Of a stretch of DNA of 64,000 bases, positions 33,671 to 42,199 are shown one piece after another. Every line of letters starts with the position of its first letter. Position 1 is the stretch's first letter. The DNA is taken from assembly GCF_024397915.1 (NCBI RefSeq), contig NZ_CP073347.1, forward strand, positions 4,216,001-4,280,000, written 5' to 3'. The notes below the pieces were generated by a model that searched no databases, was not told the origin of the DNA, and was given only the letters and a program-made list of their open reading frames with translations. Position numbers and translations under genes: made by a program. The stretch comes from Marinobacterium rhizophilum. GTDB lineage: Bacteria > Pseudomonadota > Gammaproteobacteria > Pseudomonadales > Balneatricaceae.

Positions 33671-34624
33671 TCAGAGACTCCTGGTCAGGCTGCGGCTGTC
33701 ATTGCCGGCACTGGAGCTGCGCGCAGTGCTACGTTTGTTGCGGGTAGCGGGTTCGCGCTCGACAACGCGGATATGGATCTCGCCGATATGTACCGGGTCC
33801 AGAGCGCGCCGCCTGTCGTCGCGGGCACCAGGCGGGTGACTGCTTGGGTGTTGTGCCTGATCCGGGGATCGCCGGGCTCGGGATACAACGGCTGCCGAGA
33901 TGGGTTCAGGTTGGGATGGCGCCTCGTCGCTGGGAGGGCGTCCGTTGTTGGCCTGATCAGCGGGGGCGGCGAACGGCTGTCCGGATGGGGCCTGTGCCGG
34001 GGTCTCGGTTGCCAAATCGGGCTCCCGGGCCTCGGTTGCACTGTGCGTCTGGCGCTGCCGGTTTGCGCTAAAAGGTGCACTAAAGGGTGCGCTAAAAGGG
34101 TCGCTGGCCAACGGTTCTGGCTGATTATCGGAAAGGACCGCAGGTGCTTCGGGCGCTGCTGGCGCAGGACTGGATGGCACCCGGGCGTGGCTTTCGTGCC
34201 CTCTCGATGGTGCGGCATTGCCGGGCGACTCGCCCTGTGCTGGACGGGTGGCGGCAGGGGGCACCGCTGGCGTCTCGAGTGCCCCGTTGTCGGCCGCACC
34301 TGTCGCTTGCAGCGGCTTTAGCGGGGGAACCGTGCCTGCTACCAGGTTCACCGACTGGATGGGTGCCGGGTCTTTGCGAGAATGGGGCTCAGATCGGGGT
34401 CGCATCCGCTGACCGGCTGGAGCGGGTTCTCCTGTATCTGCGGGCCGCTGCGAGACGGTGTCGTGGAGTGGGCGAGTGCTGCGCTGGGCCGCAACAGGCC
34501 CCTCGGCCAGCCAGGCTGGGCCTTGTCCTTGGGGACCCGGCCCTTGTAGTCCAGGCTCGCCAGTGGGTGCCTGTGTCGCCGGGCGGTGCGCTTCACGTAT
34601 CAGTCTCTGGAGATAGCCGTTCAT
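33671..34624 (-). CDS. Pro/Ala-rich linker protein with eCIS IGxIxIR motif
   Basis: A 317-aa low-complexity protein rich in Pro, Ala, Gln, Ser and Arg, including a triplet repeat (SAPFSAPFSA). The only ordered-looking part is near the C-terminus: VHIGEIHIRVVE. It matches the short beta motif (IGRIEVRA-like) seen at the end of an otherwise disordered protein in many eCIS operons. The ATG overlaps the preceding stop (ATGA). The motif probably docks on a baseplate or cap protein while the rest is a flexible tether; function is unknown. Confidence 0.65.
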   Translation of the reverse strand: MNGYLQRLIREAHRPATQAPTGEPGLQGPGPQGQGPAWLAEGPVAAQRSTRPLHDTVSQRPADTGEPAPAGQRMRPRSEPHSRKDPAPIQSVNLVAGTVPPLKPLQATGAADNGALETPAVPPAATRPAQGESPGNAAPSRGHESHARVPSSPAPAAPEAPAVLSDNQPEPLASDPFSAPFSAPFSANRQRQTHSATEAREPDLATETPAQAPSGQPFAAPADQANNGRPPSDEAPSQPEPISAAVVSRARRSPDQAQHPSSHPPGARDDRRRALDPVHIGEIHIRVVEREPATRNKRSTARSSSAGNDSRSLTRSL

Positions 34625-35436
34625 CCCGGGCCTCCCGCATAGCGCGTCTGCATGCCGCGGTCACCATCAATGCGCTGCAGGTACTGGCGCCGGCGGGGTT
34701 CGGGCAGTGCCAGGATTTCCGCCTCGCTCCAGTGGTAGGCCGCCGCGAGCCGATGGATATCATCGAGTAGCGGGTCCAGCGCGGGTACCAGTCCCTGGCA
34801 GGGATCGAATGCCAGGCGGTTGGTGGTGCCGCACTCGGGGCAGTCGGCATCCAGTGTTTCAGCCAGCTCCGGCACCTCGGCCTCGATGGCGGCCTCAACA
34901 GCTGCGATATCGGCGTCACTCAGCGCCGCATCGCTCGGCTCGATCAGCAGGCGCATCACCAGAGCCTTGCGGGTTTCGGGCTTGTCCTGTTGCTGTGCCA
35001 GCCAGCACAGGTCCCGGCCGTCGGGTATCCGCAACGTCAGTGGGCCGGCCGAGGTTTCGGCGCGGGCGAAGGGAAAGTTGGGCCCGGCAGCAGAGCAGGG
35101 CAGGGCCTGTAGCGACAGTGGCACGTCGAAGGGGTGCTCACAGGCGTGACAGCGCAGGTGCCACCACTGCGGGTCCGGTTCGCGCCGGGCACGCCACGCC
35201 AGCACGATCGCCTGGCGGTCGGCGAGACAGAGACGCTCCACCCGCGCCCGGGTGGCCGGTTCGCCGCCCAGGTGCTGCAACAGTTCACACAGCAGGTCGG
35301 TGAGCCACTGCCCCCGCGACGCTGAGGTTTCGGCGAGCCTGTGCAGGCGCATGTCGAGCGAGCCCGACGGCGCTGTCAGGGCGAAGCCCCGCTCCAGCCG
35401 GTCGTCGAGCAGCAGGCCACCGGGCAGGTGCATCAT
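34621..35436 (-). CDS. T4 gp26-like baseplate protein with zinc ribbon
   Basis: A 271-aa protein. Two Cys pairs, CHACEHPFDVPL and CPECGTTNRLAFDP, form a predicted zinc ribbon in the middle. The C-terminal AAAYHWSEAEILALPEPRRRQYLQRID is the characteristic gp26/T4-baseplate segment also present in Mu-like and eCIS tails. The gene follows the tube gene with an ATGA overlap. It probably acts as a baseplate or tube-initiation component. Confidence 0.78.
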   Translation of the reverse strand: MMHLPGGLLLDDRLERGFALTAPSGSLDMRLHRLAETSASRGQWLTDLLCELLQHLGGEPATRARVERLCLADRQAIVLAWRARREPDPQWWHLRCHACEHPFDVPLSLQALPCSAAGPNFPFARAETSAGPLTLRIPDGRDLCWLAQQQDKPETRKALVMRLLIEPSDAALSDADIAAVEAAIEAEVPELAETLDADCPECGTTNRLAFDPCQGLVPALDPLLDDIHRLAAAYHWSEAEILALPEPRRRQYLQRIDGDRGMQTRYAGGPG

Positions 35437-35942
35437 GATTCAGTCGGCTCCGATACACCCTCATCACGCTCCCAGCCTTCGTGCTGGATGGTGATGGTCT
35501 GTATACCGACGGCATTCATGGTGCCTGCGTCGAACTCGGGCAGCGCCTGGAATTCCGATACCCAGGCGCGGTAGACGCGGTAGGACATCGCCACCTCGCC
35601 CTGCAGGTTAAGGACATTGAGGACAATATCCTTGCGGTATTCCTTGAGCGACATTGCCGCGTTGCCCTGGATATTGTTGACCAGGTTGGCCCAGTCCTCG
35701 AACACCGTATCGTGGGTCAGTCCCTGCTCCAGGGTAATGGGCTCGTAGCTGGTGCCGCCTGGCAGCACCCGCTCGTGGGCCGGATCGCCGGCGGTGCGCC
35801 ATTTCACGGCTTCGGTGCTTTTCTTCAGAATGCTCATTTTCTTCAGCCCGGCGACCGGGTTGCCGTCGATCACCACCTGAAACATGAAAGTGCGGTAGGG
35901 GTCGTAGCGGTGCGCATTGACCTTGAACATCGGTGCGGCCAT
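35433..35942 (-). CDS. Inner tube protein (phage tail tube family)
   Basis: A 169-aa tail-tube protein of the eCIS/T4 gp19 type. Segments are YRTFMFQVVIDGNPVAGLKKMS, KWRTAGDPAHERVLPGGTSYEPITLEQGLTHD-like (the conserved PG..Y.P.TL..G core), WANLVNNIQG, and a closing ITIQHEGWERD. The length is typical. It stacks as hexamers to form the tube driven out by sheath contraction. It lies 45 nt downstream of the sheath gene. Confidence 0.9.
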   Translation of the reverse strand: MAAPMFKVNAHRYDPYRTFMFQVVIDGNPVAGLKKMSILKKSTEAVKWRTAGDPAHERVLPGGTSYEPITLEQGLTHDTVFEDWANLVNNIQGNAAMSLKEYRKDIVLNVLNLQGEVAMSYRVYRAWVSEFQALPEFDAGTMNAVGIQTITIQHEGWERDEGVSEPTES

Positions 35943-35987
35943 GGTGCAGCCTCCTTGGGATTTTTACCGGGCATTTGTACCGGACAA

Positions 35988-37526
35988 TTATTGCTGGGCG
36001 ACTTTCTGCTGGATTCGCAGGATCACGAACTCGGCCGGCTTCAGCGGTGCGAAGCCGACCACCACGATCACCTGGCCGCGGTCGATATCGCCCTGGGTCA
36101 TGGTGTCGCCCAGGCCACAGCGCACAAAGTAGGCGTCGTTGGCGGTGGTGCCCTGGAAAGCGCCGGCGCGGAAGAGACCATTCATGAAGGAGCCGATATT
36201 GGCGCGCAGCGAACTCCACAGCGGATGGGCGTTGGGCTCGAACACCGCCCACTGGATGCCGTTATAAATGCTCTGCTCGATATAAATGGCCGTGCGCCGT
36301 ACCGGCACGTAGCGCCACTCGGGGTCGGCGCGGGTAGCCAGGGTACGGCTGCCCCAGATGACCGGGCCGTAGCCGGCGCGCTGGCGCAGACAATTGATGC
36401 CGGAGGGATTGAGGCCGTCCTGTTCCAGGTCCTCAATCGTGTATTGCAGGCCGCTGACGTTGACGCGCGTTTCGACGCCTGCCGGTGCTTTCCAGACGCC
36501 GCGGCGGGTATCGTTCTTGGCCCAGATAGCGGCGGCGATTGACGAGGCCGGGACATGTAGCGTTTTTCTGGCGGTGGGATTGGAGTCGGGGTGGTACAGC
36601 GGATTGCTCACGCTGACCCAGGGGTAGTAAAGCACCGAATAGGTCGAGGTCGGCAGGCTCAGGTCGCTGACATCAGTCGCATTTTCCAGTTCGGTGTCGG
36701 CCGGCGGATCAATTATCAGCACCCGGCTCATGGTGCTCTCGCAGTGGGTCAGGGTGTTGGTGATGTAATCGTTACTGCTGCCATCACTGGGCCACTGTTC
36801 ACCCGGGAGCAAGAGGATGGATACGTCCCTGTATTTGCGTAAGGTCGTCGTGTAGAAGCTGGCGTAGTCGTCGGCACTGGGGCCTGAGCCGTTCGCGCCG
36901 CTACCCAGGGTGCTGAAGCTGGTGGCATCGTCCGGATCGTTAAGGTCCGGCAGGCTGCTGGCACCGTCCTCGAGGCTCACTTGCACCAGGCGGGAGCCGC
37001 CATTGATGACCTTTTCGACAAAATTATCGGCCGCAGGGTCGATACTCAGACCGACAAAGCCTTCGGCGGGCAGTGGCACAAAATCGCCGCCGGATTCGGT
37101 ACCCAGGTGCAGGTCGAACTCGGCGCCGTTGGGGTAGACTGCCACGCGCAACAGGTCCCCCCAGGTACCCTCGCTACTGGCAGTGACATGCAGGATATCG
37201 CTGCCGCCGTTTTGCAGCGTTACCGTGGACGCCACCGGCGTGCCGCCGCGGATGTTGCAGACATAGGCGGCCTTGCCACCGTTCTGATAGAAGGCGCGCA
37301 CGGCGAGTGCCATGGCGTCGCTCTCGCTGCTGACGCCCGAGGCCTGGCGAAAGTCGCCAAACTGGGCAATGAACTCATCCCAGGTGCCGATCAGTTCGGG
37401 CTGGTTGGCCGGTCCGCGGAATGCGCGGCCGACGAAGGCGGCGACCGAGGTAGAAACACCTTCTATCGGACGCGAACCGCTGGGGATTTCTTCGATATAG
37501 ACACCGGGATGTAGATAGCTTGCCAT
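35988..37526 (-). CDS. Contractile tail sheath protein
   Basis: A 512-aa sheath protein and first gene of the eCIS operon. It begins ASYLHPGVYIEEIPSGSRPIEGVSTSVAAFVG, a very conserved sheath N-terminus. The C-terminal part has INCLRQRAGYGPVIWGSRTLA, RRTAIYIEQSIYNGIQWAVFEPN and GLGDTMTQGDIDRGQVIVVVGFAPLKPAEFVILRI, in the order expected for the folded core. I chose ATG 37526 because the conserved fold begins there; the longer frame adds 18 hydrophobic, non-conserved residues. Only one sheath gene is present. Confidence 0.93.
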   Translation of the reverse strand: MASYLHPGVYIEEIPSGSRPIEGVSTSVAAFVGRAFRGPANQPELIGTWDEFIAQFGDFRQASGVSSESDAMALAVRAFYQNGGKAAYVCNIRGGTPVASTVTLQNGGSDILHVTASSEGTWGDLLRVAVYPNGAEFDLHLGTESGGDFVPLPAEGFVGLSIDPAADNFVEKVINGGSRLVQVSLEDGASSLPDLNDPDDATSFSTLGSGANGSGPSADDYASFYTTTLRKYRDVSILLLPGEQWPSDGSSNDYITNTLTHCESTMSRVLIIDPPADTELENATDVSDLSLPTSTYSVLYYPWVSVSNPLYHPDSNPTARKTLHVPASSIAAAIWAKNDTRRGVWKAPAGVETRVNVSGLQYTIEDLEQDGLNPSGINCLRQRAGYGPVIWGSRTLATRADPEWRYVPVRRTAIYIEQSIYNGIQWAVFEPNAHPLWSSLRANIGSFMNGLFRAGAFQGTTANDAYFVRCGLGDTMTQGDIDRGQVIVVVGFAPLKPAEFVILRIQQKVAQQ

Positions 37527-38067
37527 GCTCAGGCTCCTGAATGTGAAGGCCAGAAGAAGGTGGCAAGCGAGCAGGTACAAGACCGTGGGGCTTCCCTGTT
37601 TCCCCTGAATCCTTAATCCCTTTACTGCAATTGTCGGGCGGGTTTCTAACGCTTGTTTTAACGTAGTTCAGGTCTTGACGACGCCAAGATGAGAATCTCG
37701 CACGGTGTTTGGCAAAACGGGTGAGTAGAATTTGAATTGATTGACAATTGGTTATTTGTTGAGCTCCAGTCGGTGTGTAGTTTCATAATGTTGTTGTCAT
37801 CCGGAGTCAGTGAGCGTTCTGTTTGTCGCGGCATTGCTACAGATATTGTTTATTAATTTTATCTATCGATTAGCTGTTATCGATCGTTTTTTCATTATGA
37901 GATTGAAAGCAAGGCGCCCCGGGATGCAGGCATAGGGGTAGTCGCGGGTCCCGGCGAGCGGCCCCTGCTGTTACCCCGGCAGAATGAAAAATGCCAGTCA
38001 GTTGGCTTAATTGTCTGGCATTACGCTGCGGCGCACCTTTTTAACCGGGAAAGCTTGCAGCAGGCGG
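37527..38067. promoter_or_regulatory. 541-bp AT-rich leader upstream of the eCIS operon
   Basis: No gene is visible. The stretch 37680-37900 is strikingly AT-rich against the high-GC flanks and must contain the promoter of the 27-kb eCIS operon on the minus strand. Two ATCGAT-centred sites (TATCGAT at 37864 and again at 37879) lie 15 nt apart and could be regulator or methylation sites. I cannot assign a -35/-10 pair with confidence. Its far end carries the terminator of the neighbouring operon. Confidence 0.5.
37986..38022 (-). terminator. Rho-independent terminator of the membrane-protein operon
   Basis: Read on the minus strand, AATGCCAG and CTGGCATT form an 8-bp perfect stem with a 17-nt loop, followed by a short T run. 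It lies 46 nt beyond the stop of the polytopic membrane-protein gene and insulates the eCIS promoter region. Confidence 0.65.
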
Positions 38068-39420
38068 TTAAAGTTCCCACCGGGCAAAGCGCTGGCGCAG
38101 CTGCAGCAGGCGCGGGCGGATGCGGCCCCCGCCGGACTCCAGTGCTGAGGCGATCAGAATGGCCAGCATGCCAAGTGCTGCAACGCTGAGCCAGCCGCCG
38201 AGGTCGAATACCCGGAGTAGCTGGTACAGCTGATAAATCAGGCTCAGGGCGGCCAGCAACAGGCCGGTACTGAACAGGGCAAGCTGCTGATAGTGCCGGC
38301 CCAGCAGCACCAGTGCGCTACCACAGGCAAGGCACAGCATTGAAGTCGCCAGGGTGCCAAACAGCAGGGCGTTGCCCAGCAGGCTCAGGCCCAGGCTCAG
38401 CATGGCCAGCACCCGATAGAGCGCGGGTGCCATCTGGACCCGGCGTGACAGCTCGTACAGCAATCCCGCGCAAACCAGGCCTGCGGTCGGCAGCATCAGT
38501 GAATCCGCGATGATGCGTTCCAGCAGCACAACCACTCCGATACCGATCATGGGGGGCAGCAGGCCGCTGCCGACTTCCAGCAGGCCGCGCAGTATCGACT
38601 GTCCAGGCAGCAGCAGGCTCAGCTGGCGTGCTGCAAGGAACAGTATCAGCAGGCTGCCGGTAGACAGGAATGCATCTGCGTCATAGAGCCAGAGACTGCG
38701 GCCTGCCATGACGGCCAGTGGCAGGTAGAGCAGCGCACGGGCGATCAGGCCGTCGGGTGTGCGGGCGGCCAGGTGCTGCTGTTGTGTTTTTTCGTGGTTC
38801 AGCAATAGCAGCATGGCCAGTGGCAGCGCGAAGGCCAGAACCTGTGCAGGGTCGCGTAGCGGGATCAGCAGCAGCGCGTTGGACAGCAGGAACAGTATTG
38901 TCAGGCGTGTACTCAGAACCCGGGCGAGGGTACGAAAACCCAGCAGCATCACCGGTATCAGCGTGAGCACGCCCAGTGCGACGGTGGCCAGGGTGGACCC
39001 TTTGGAGCCGAGCTGCCAGAGCGCATACTGCGGGTATCCCGACGCCATAACAGCCCCGAAATCCGCGTAGATAAAGGCGCCGAGAATGGCGAAATTGGCC
39101 GGCACCGAGGCCAGTGCCAGGGTAATCAGCAAGCGTGCGCCCTTGGCTTCCTGTAGCCAGTGGCCGCTGAGCAGCCCCAGGGCACAGAGCAACGCGCTGT
39201 GGCCGAGCAGCATGGCATAACGCAGCAGATCATTGCTGTCCTGCCAGCCCTGCACCAGGAAGCTGTAGGTTGCCACCAGCAGCGCAGTGGCACCTGCCAT
39301 GCGCAGCAGCTGGGGCAGGCGCTGCATAAGGGGAGTCCCCCTGACCTGCTCCGCAGGGTCGGCGAGCACTGTTTTTTCGGTGGTGCGGGTGGGTAGCCAG
39401 GGATCGGGATGCCGGTTCAT
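38068..39420 (-). CDS. Polytopic membrane protein, function unknown
   Basis: A 450-aa protein with about 12 hydrophobic segments spread over almost the whole length (for example LLRMAGATALLVATYSFLV, LTILFLLSNALLLIPL, MLCLACGSALVLLG), a short polar N-terminus and an Arg-rich C-terminus. I do not recognise the family. Its ATG overlaps the stop of the PspA-like gene (ATGA), so the two are coupled and may act together at the inner membrane, for example in envelope maintenance. Confidence 0.75.
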   Translation of the reverse strand: MNRHPDPWLPTRTTEKTVLADPAEQVRGTPLMQRLPQLLRMAGATALLVATYSFLVQGWQDSNDLLRYAMLLGHSALLCALGLLSGHWLQEAKGARLLITLALASVPANFAILGAFIYADFGAVMASGYPQYALWQLGSKGSTLATVALGVLTLIPVMLLGFRTLARVLSTRLTILFLLSNALLLIPLRDPAQVLAFALPLAMLLLLNHEKTQQQHLAARTPDGLIARALLYLPLAVMAGRSLWLYDADAFLSTGSLLILFLAARQLSLLLPGQSILRGLLEVGSGLLPPMIGIGVVVLLERIIADSLMLPTAGLVCAGLLYELSRRVQMAPALYRVLAMLSLGLSLLGNALLFGTLATSMLCLACGSALVLLGRHYQQLALFSTGLLLAALSLIYQLYQLLRVFDLGGWLSVAALGMLAILIASALESGGGRIRPRLLQLRQRFARWEL

Positions 39421-40061
39421 TTGCCGTCCTCCTGCAGCAGCGCATCGAGTTCGGCGCGAAGCTGTGCATCCTGCTCGTCGCGGCTGAAGGCTTCGTCCAG
39501 GTTGTCATGCACGCTAATATCCCCGAGACGCAGTTCCTGCTCGCTGAGTCGCGCGTCCCAACGCTCGAAACTGGTTTCCAGTGCTCGCACTGTCACTGCA
39601 TCCTCCGGCACGGCCGCGCGGGCGGCAGTGCCGCTCTGGCGCGCGCGCATGATCGAGTGACGCTGGTGAAGCTCCTGCAGGCGGGATTCGCTGTCGGTGA
39701 CATCACGCGCCAGGCGCTCAGCCGACTGACGGTAGCCGGCCAGGCCTGCGCTCAGGCGCTGTGCCTCGGTTCGGCACTGCTGGCGGCGTTCGATACAGGC
39801 CAGCGCCCTGGCAGGATCTTCGCCGGCGCAGCTTTTGGCACGGCGGCCCCAGCGGTCTTCATCCTCGCCCAGGGCTGCGATACGCTGTTGCAGCTGTGTT
39901 TCCTCGCGCTGCATCTGGTTGAGCCGGGCTTTGGCCTGGGCGACCTTGTGGCGCAATTCATCAATGCGGGTCTGGATCACGGCCTCGTGGTCTTCGATTT
40001 CACCGACGATGCCGTCCAGGCGGGCGATAAAGGTGGTAGACAAGCGCTTGATCAGTGACAT
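39417..40061 (-). CDS. PspA/IM30-like coiled-coil protein
   Basis: A 214-aa, mostly helical protein with long heptad stretches. The start (SLIKRLSTTFIARLDGIVGEIEDHEAVI) is like the membrane-binding amphipathic helix of PspA/IM30 (ESCRT-III-like) proteins. The rest is coiled coil rich in Arg, Glu and Gln. PspA relatives protect the inner membrane under stress. I chose ATG 40061 since the longer frame adds 50 unrelated residues. It is coupled to the membrane protein and divergent from an XRE regulator. Confidence 0.7.
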   Translation of the reverse strand: MSLIKRLSTTFIARLDGIVGEIEDHEAVIQTRIDELRHKVAQAKARLNQMQREETQLQQRIAALGEDEDRWGRRAKSCAGEDPARALACIERRQQCRTEAQRLSAGLAGYRQSAERLARDVTDSESRLQELHQRHSIMRARQSGTAARAAVPEDAVTVRALETSFERWDARLSEQELRLGDISVHDNLDEAFSRDEQDAQLRAELDALLQEDGK

Positions 40062-40118
40062 GGTGCCGGGCTCCGTTCTAGGGTTCGACGCCATTCTTGG
40101 GCTGAATATCGTATTAAT

Positions 40119-40164
40119 AAACCAGGATGTAAAAAGCGCTGGTTTTCTCATCCGCAGGTATACT
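40119..40164 (+). promoter_or_regulatory. Candidate promoter/operator between the PspA-like and XRE genes
   Basis: AAACCAG (40119-40125) and CTGGTTT (40139-40145) form a perfect 7-bp inverted repeat with a 13-nt spacer. A -10-like TATACT at 40159-40164 follows. The repeat overlaps the expected -35 region of the XRE gene, which fits autoregulation, and it may also control the divergent PspA-like operon. Confidence 0.4.
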
Positions 40165-40192
40165 AAAACAATACTTTTTGTCGGGGCAGCGC

Positions 40193-40927
40193 GTGGCACA
40201 GACACAGGCAATCATCTCAACTCTGAAACGGGCGCTGCGTGCCAGCGGCCTGACCTATGCCGACGTGGCGCGGGGGCTCGGCATGAGCGAAGCCAACGTC
40301 AAGCGGCAGTTCGCCAGCGAGCGTTTTACCCTGGGGCGTATCGAGCAGATATGCGGGCTCATGCAGATGGATTTGTCGGAGCTGTTCCAGCAGTACGAGG
40401 CGGCTCGCCAGCGCATAACCCATTTGAGCGAGGCCCAGGAACGGGAACTGGTGGCGGATCCGCTGCTGCTGATGGTGGCGGTGTTTGTGCAGAATCATCT
40501 CGGCTTTGCCGATATCACCGGGCGTTACGCGATCAGCGAGGCCGAGTGTATTCGCTGTCTCGCCAAGCTGGACCGGCTGCATATCATCGATTTGCTGCCG
40601 CATAACCGCATCAAGCTTCGCATCGACGAACATTTCAGCTGGATTCCGGGTGGGCCTATCGAGCGGTATTTCGAGCAGGAGGTGCAACAGCAGTTTTTGC
40701 GTGGCAGTTTTCGCAGGTCCGGCGGTACCCGGCTGTTCTGCACCGGTATGCTGAGTGAGCACTCGCGTCAGCTGATCGCCCGGCGTCTGCAGGCGCTGAG
40801 TCAGGAAATCGCGGACCTGCAGCGCCAGGATGCGAGCCGCCCCCTGGCCGAGCGGCACAATACCGGGGTCTTGCTGGCGCTGCGGGAGTGGGAGTTTTCC
40901 GCCTCCCAGCCGTTCTTGCGGCAGTAG
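40193..40927 (+). CDS. XRE-family transcriptional regulator
   Basis: A 244-aa protein whose N-terminal ~65 residues form a Cro/C1-type helix-turn-helix: LRASGLTYADVARGLGMSEANVKRQFASERFTLGRIEQIC. The larger C-terminal part is helical and of unknown ligand specificity. I chose GTG 40193, preceded by a GGGG-rich site; a TTG at 40178 is possible. The divergent arrangement suggests it regulates the PspA-like/membrane-protein operon. Confidence 0.8.
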   Translation: MAQTQAIISTLKRALRASGLTYADVARGLGMSEANVKRQFASERFTLGRIEQICGLMQMDLSELFQQYEAARQRITHLSEAQERELVADPLLLMVAVFVQNHLGFADITGRYAISEAECIRCLAKLDRLHIIDLLPHNRIKLRIDEHFSWIPGGPIERYFEQEVQQQFLRGSFRRSGGTRLFCTGMLSEHSRQLIARRLQALSQEIADLQRQDASRPLAERHNTGVLLALREWEFSASQPFLRQ

Positions 40928-40936
40928 CGTCTGGTC

Positions 40937-40954
40937 GGGCCAGGTGCCTGGCCC
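40937..40954. terminator. Hairpin between convergent XRE and DUF5062 genes
   Basis: GGGCCAGG-TG-CCTGGCCC is a perfect 8-bp stem with a 2-nt loop, placed in the 33-bp gap between two convergent genes. It lacks a strong T run on either side, so termination strength is uncertain. Confidence 0.5.
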
Positions 40955-40960
40955 GGGTGT

Positions 40961-41221
40961 TCAGGATTTTAGCGGATGACCGGCCGGCAACTGGCGCTCG
41001 ATCCAGAGCGCCAGCTTGTGTTTCATATTGCGCTCGTTTTCCTGGTCCTTGGCCAGTGGCTGGATCAGCTGGTCTTTCACCAGCAGTCGGTACAGCGCCC
41101 GGGTTTTCTCGCTGGCACTGTCGGTGGCCTCGAATTCTCCGGCACCGCGCTTTTGCATATAAAGTCCGCCTACGCGGATGGCTTCACGTACCAGGTCGGC
41201 TTCCTGCTTCAGTTTGCTCAT
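40961..41221 (-). CDS. DUF5062 family protein
   Basis: An 86-aa helical cytosolic protein: KLKQEADLVREAIRVGGLYMQKRG at the N-terminus, then a charged helix-loop-helix (SEKTRALYRLLVKDQLIQPL). This pattern and length match the DUF5062 family of gammaproteobacteria, which has no known function. It is transcribed alone, convergent with the XRE regulator. Confidence 0.8.
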   Translation of the reverse strand: MSKLKQEADLVREAIRVGGLYMQKRGAGEFEATDSASEKTRALYRLLVKDQLIQPLAKDQENERNMKHKLALWIERQLPAGHPLKS

Positions 41222-41440
41222 GTTTCATCCTGCCTTTTCGGTGCGTTTTTTCTGATTATGCAAACCCCGCCCGGCGCCCCTGTCCAGTGTTAGGCGGATC
41301 GCCCGGCCCGGCCATCATATCGTCTGGCTGGCCCGGCTGTACACGACCTTGCCCGCTGACGTCCGGCATGGGTCCCTTCGGTGCCGGGGTACGCCGGAAG
41401 TTGGGTATACTGGCATACCTTTTATCCAGGCAGGCTCATC

Positions 41441-42085
41441 ATGAAGTACAGCATTATCCCGGTAACGCCTTTCCAGCAGAACTGCACCCTGATCTGGTGC
41501 GAAGAGACCAACAGGGCCGCGGTGGTTGATCCGGGCGGGGATCTTGAGCTAATCCAGGCGCGTATCGACGAGCTGGGTGTGGTGGTTGAGAAAGTTCTGC
41601 TGACCCATGCGCATATCGACCACGCCGGTGGCACCCATGAGTTTACCAGCCGGCACGGTATTCCGATTGAGGGGCCGCACAGGGGAGACCTGTTCTGGAT
41701 CGAGGGCCTGGACCGGCAGAGCCAGATGTTCGGCTTCCCAAAGGTGGAGTCCTTTACCCCCGACCGCTGGCTGGATGACGGCGACGTTGCGACAGTGGGC
41801 AATCAGCGCTTGCAGGTTTTGCATTGCCCGGGCCATACACCGGGCCACGTGGTGTTTTACCACCAGGCCAGCGAGTTGGCACTGGTGGGGGACGTGCTCT
41901 TCCATGGCTCCATTGGGCGTACCGACTTCCCGCAGGGGAATCATCAGCACCTGATCGACTCCATCCGCAACAAGCTGCTGCCGCTGGGGGACGAGGTGGC
42001 GTTTATCCCCGGTCATGGTCCCATGTCCACGTTCGGGGAAGAGCGGCGTAACAATCCTTTCGTGTCTGACAAGCGCTACGGGTAG
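41441..42085 (+). CDS. MBL-fold hydrolase, YcbL (type II glyoxalase-like)
   Basis: A 214-aa metallo-beta-lactamase-fold protein. The metal motif is THAHIDHAGG (HxHxDH), with further ligands expected in LHCPGHTPGH, LVGDVLFHGSIGRTDFPQG and FIPGHGP. This is the YcbL subgroup, small glyoxalase II-like enzymes that hydrolyse thioesters such as S-lactoylglutathione. ATG 41441 follows a spaced CAGG-rich site; the longer frame adds 20 unrelated residues. Confidence 0.87.
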   Translation: MKYSIIPVTPFQQNCTLIWCEETNRAAVVDPGGDLELIQARIDELGVVVEKVLLTHAHIDHAGGTHEFTSRHGIPIEGPHRGDLFWIEGLDRQSQMFGFPKVESFTPDRWLDDGDVATVGNQRLQVLHCPGHTPGHVVFYHQASELALVGDVLFHGSIGRTDFPQGNHQHLIDSIRNKLLPLGDEVAFIPGHGPMSTFGEERRNNPFVSDKRYG

Positions 42086-42126
42086 TAGCATAGCGATTAG
42101 CAATCAGCGGCATTTAAAACGGTAAT

Positions 42127-42155
42127 TTTAACTATTGAGTACTGCTGCCTATACT
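42127..42155 (+). promoter_or_regulatory. Candidate dps promoter
   Basis: TATACT at 42150-42155 is a good -10, about 45 nt before the dps ATG, with only a weak -35 (TTTAAC at 42127-42132). A weak -35 is usual for activator- or RpoS-dependent dps promoters. The assignment is by eye. Confidence 0.35.
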
Positions 42156-42199
42156 GGACCCAGCTAAACAGAACGTTCAACCAGTCAAGGAGTCAGGGC

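Noticed and set aside
10714..37526. Prophage
   Set aside because: No capsid, portal, terminase, integrase, holin or lysozyme genes; the AAA+ ATPase, DUF4255 and DUF4157 genes mark an eCIS.
10714..37526. Type VI secretion system
   Set aside because: No TssJ/L/M membrane complex, no ClpV, and a single sheath gene with gpD-like hub and LysM proteins, which fits eCIS.
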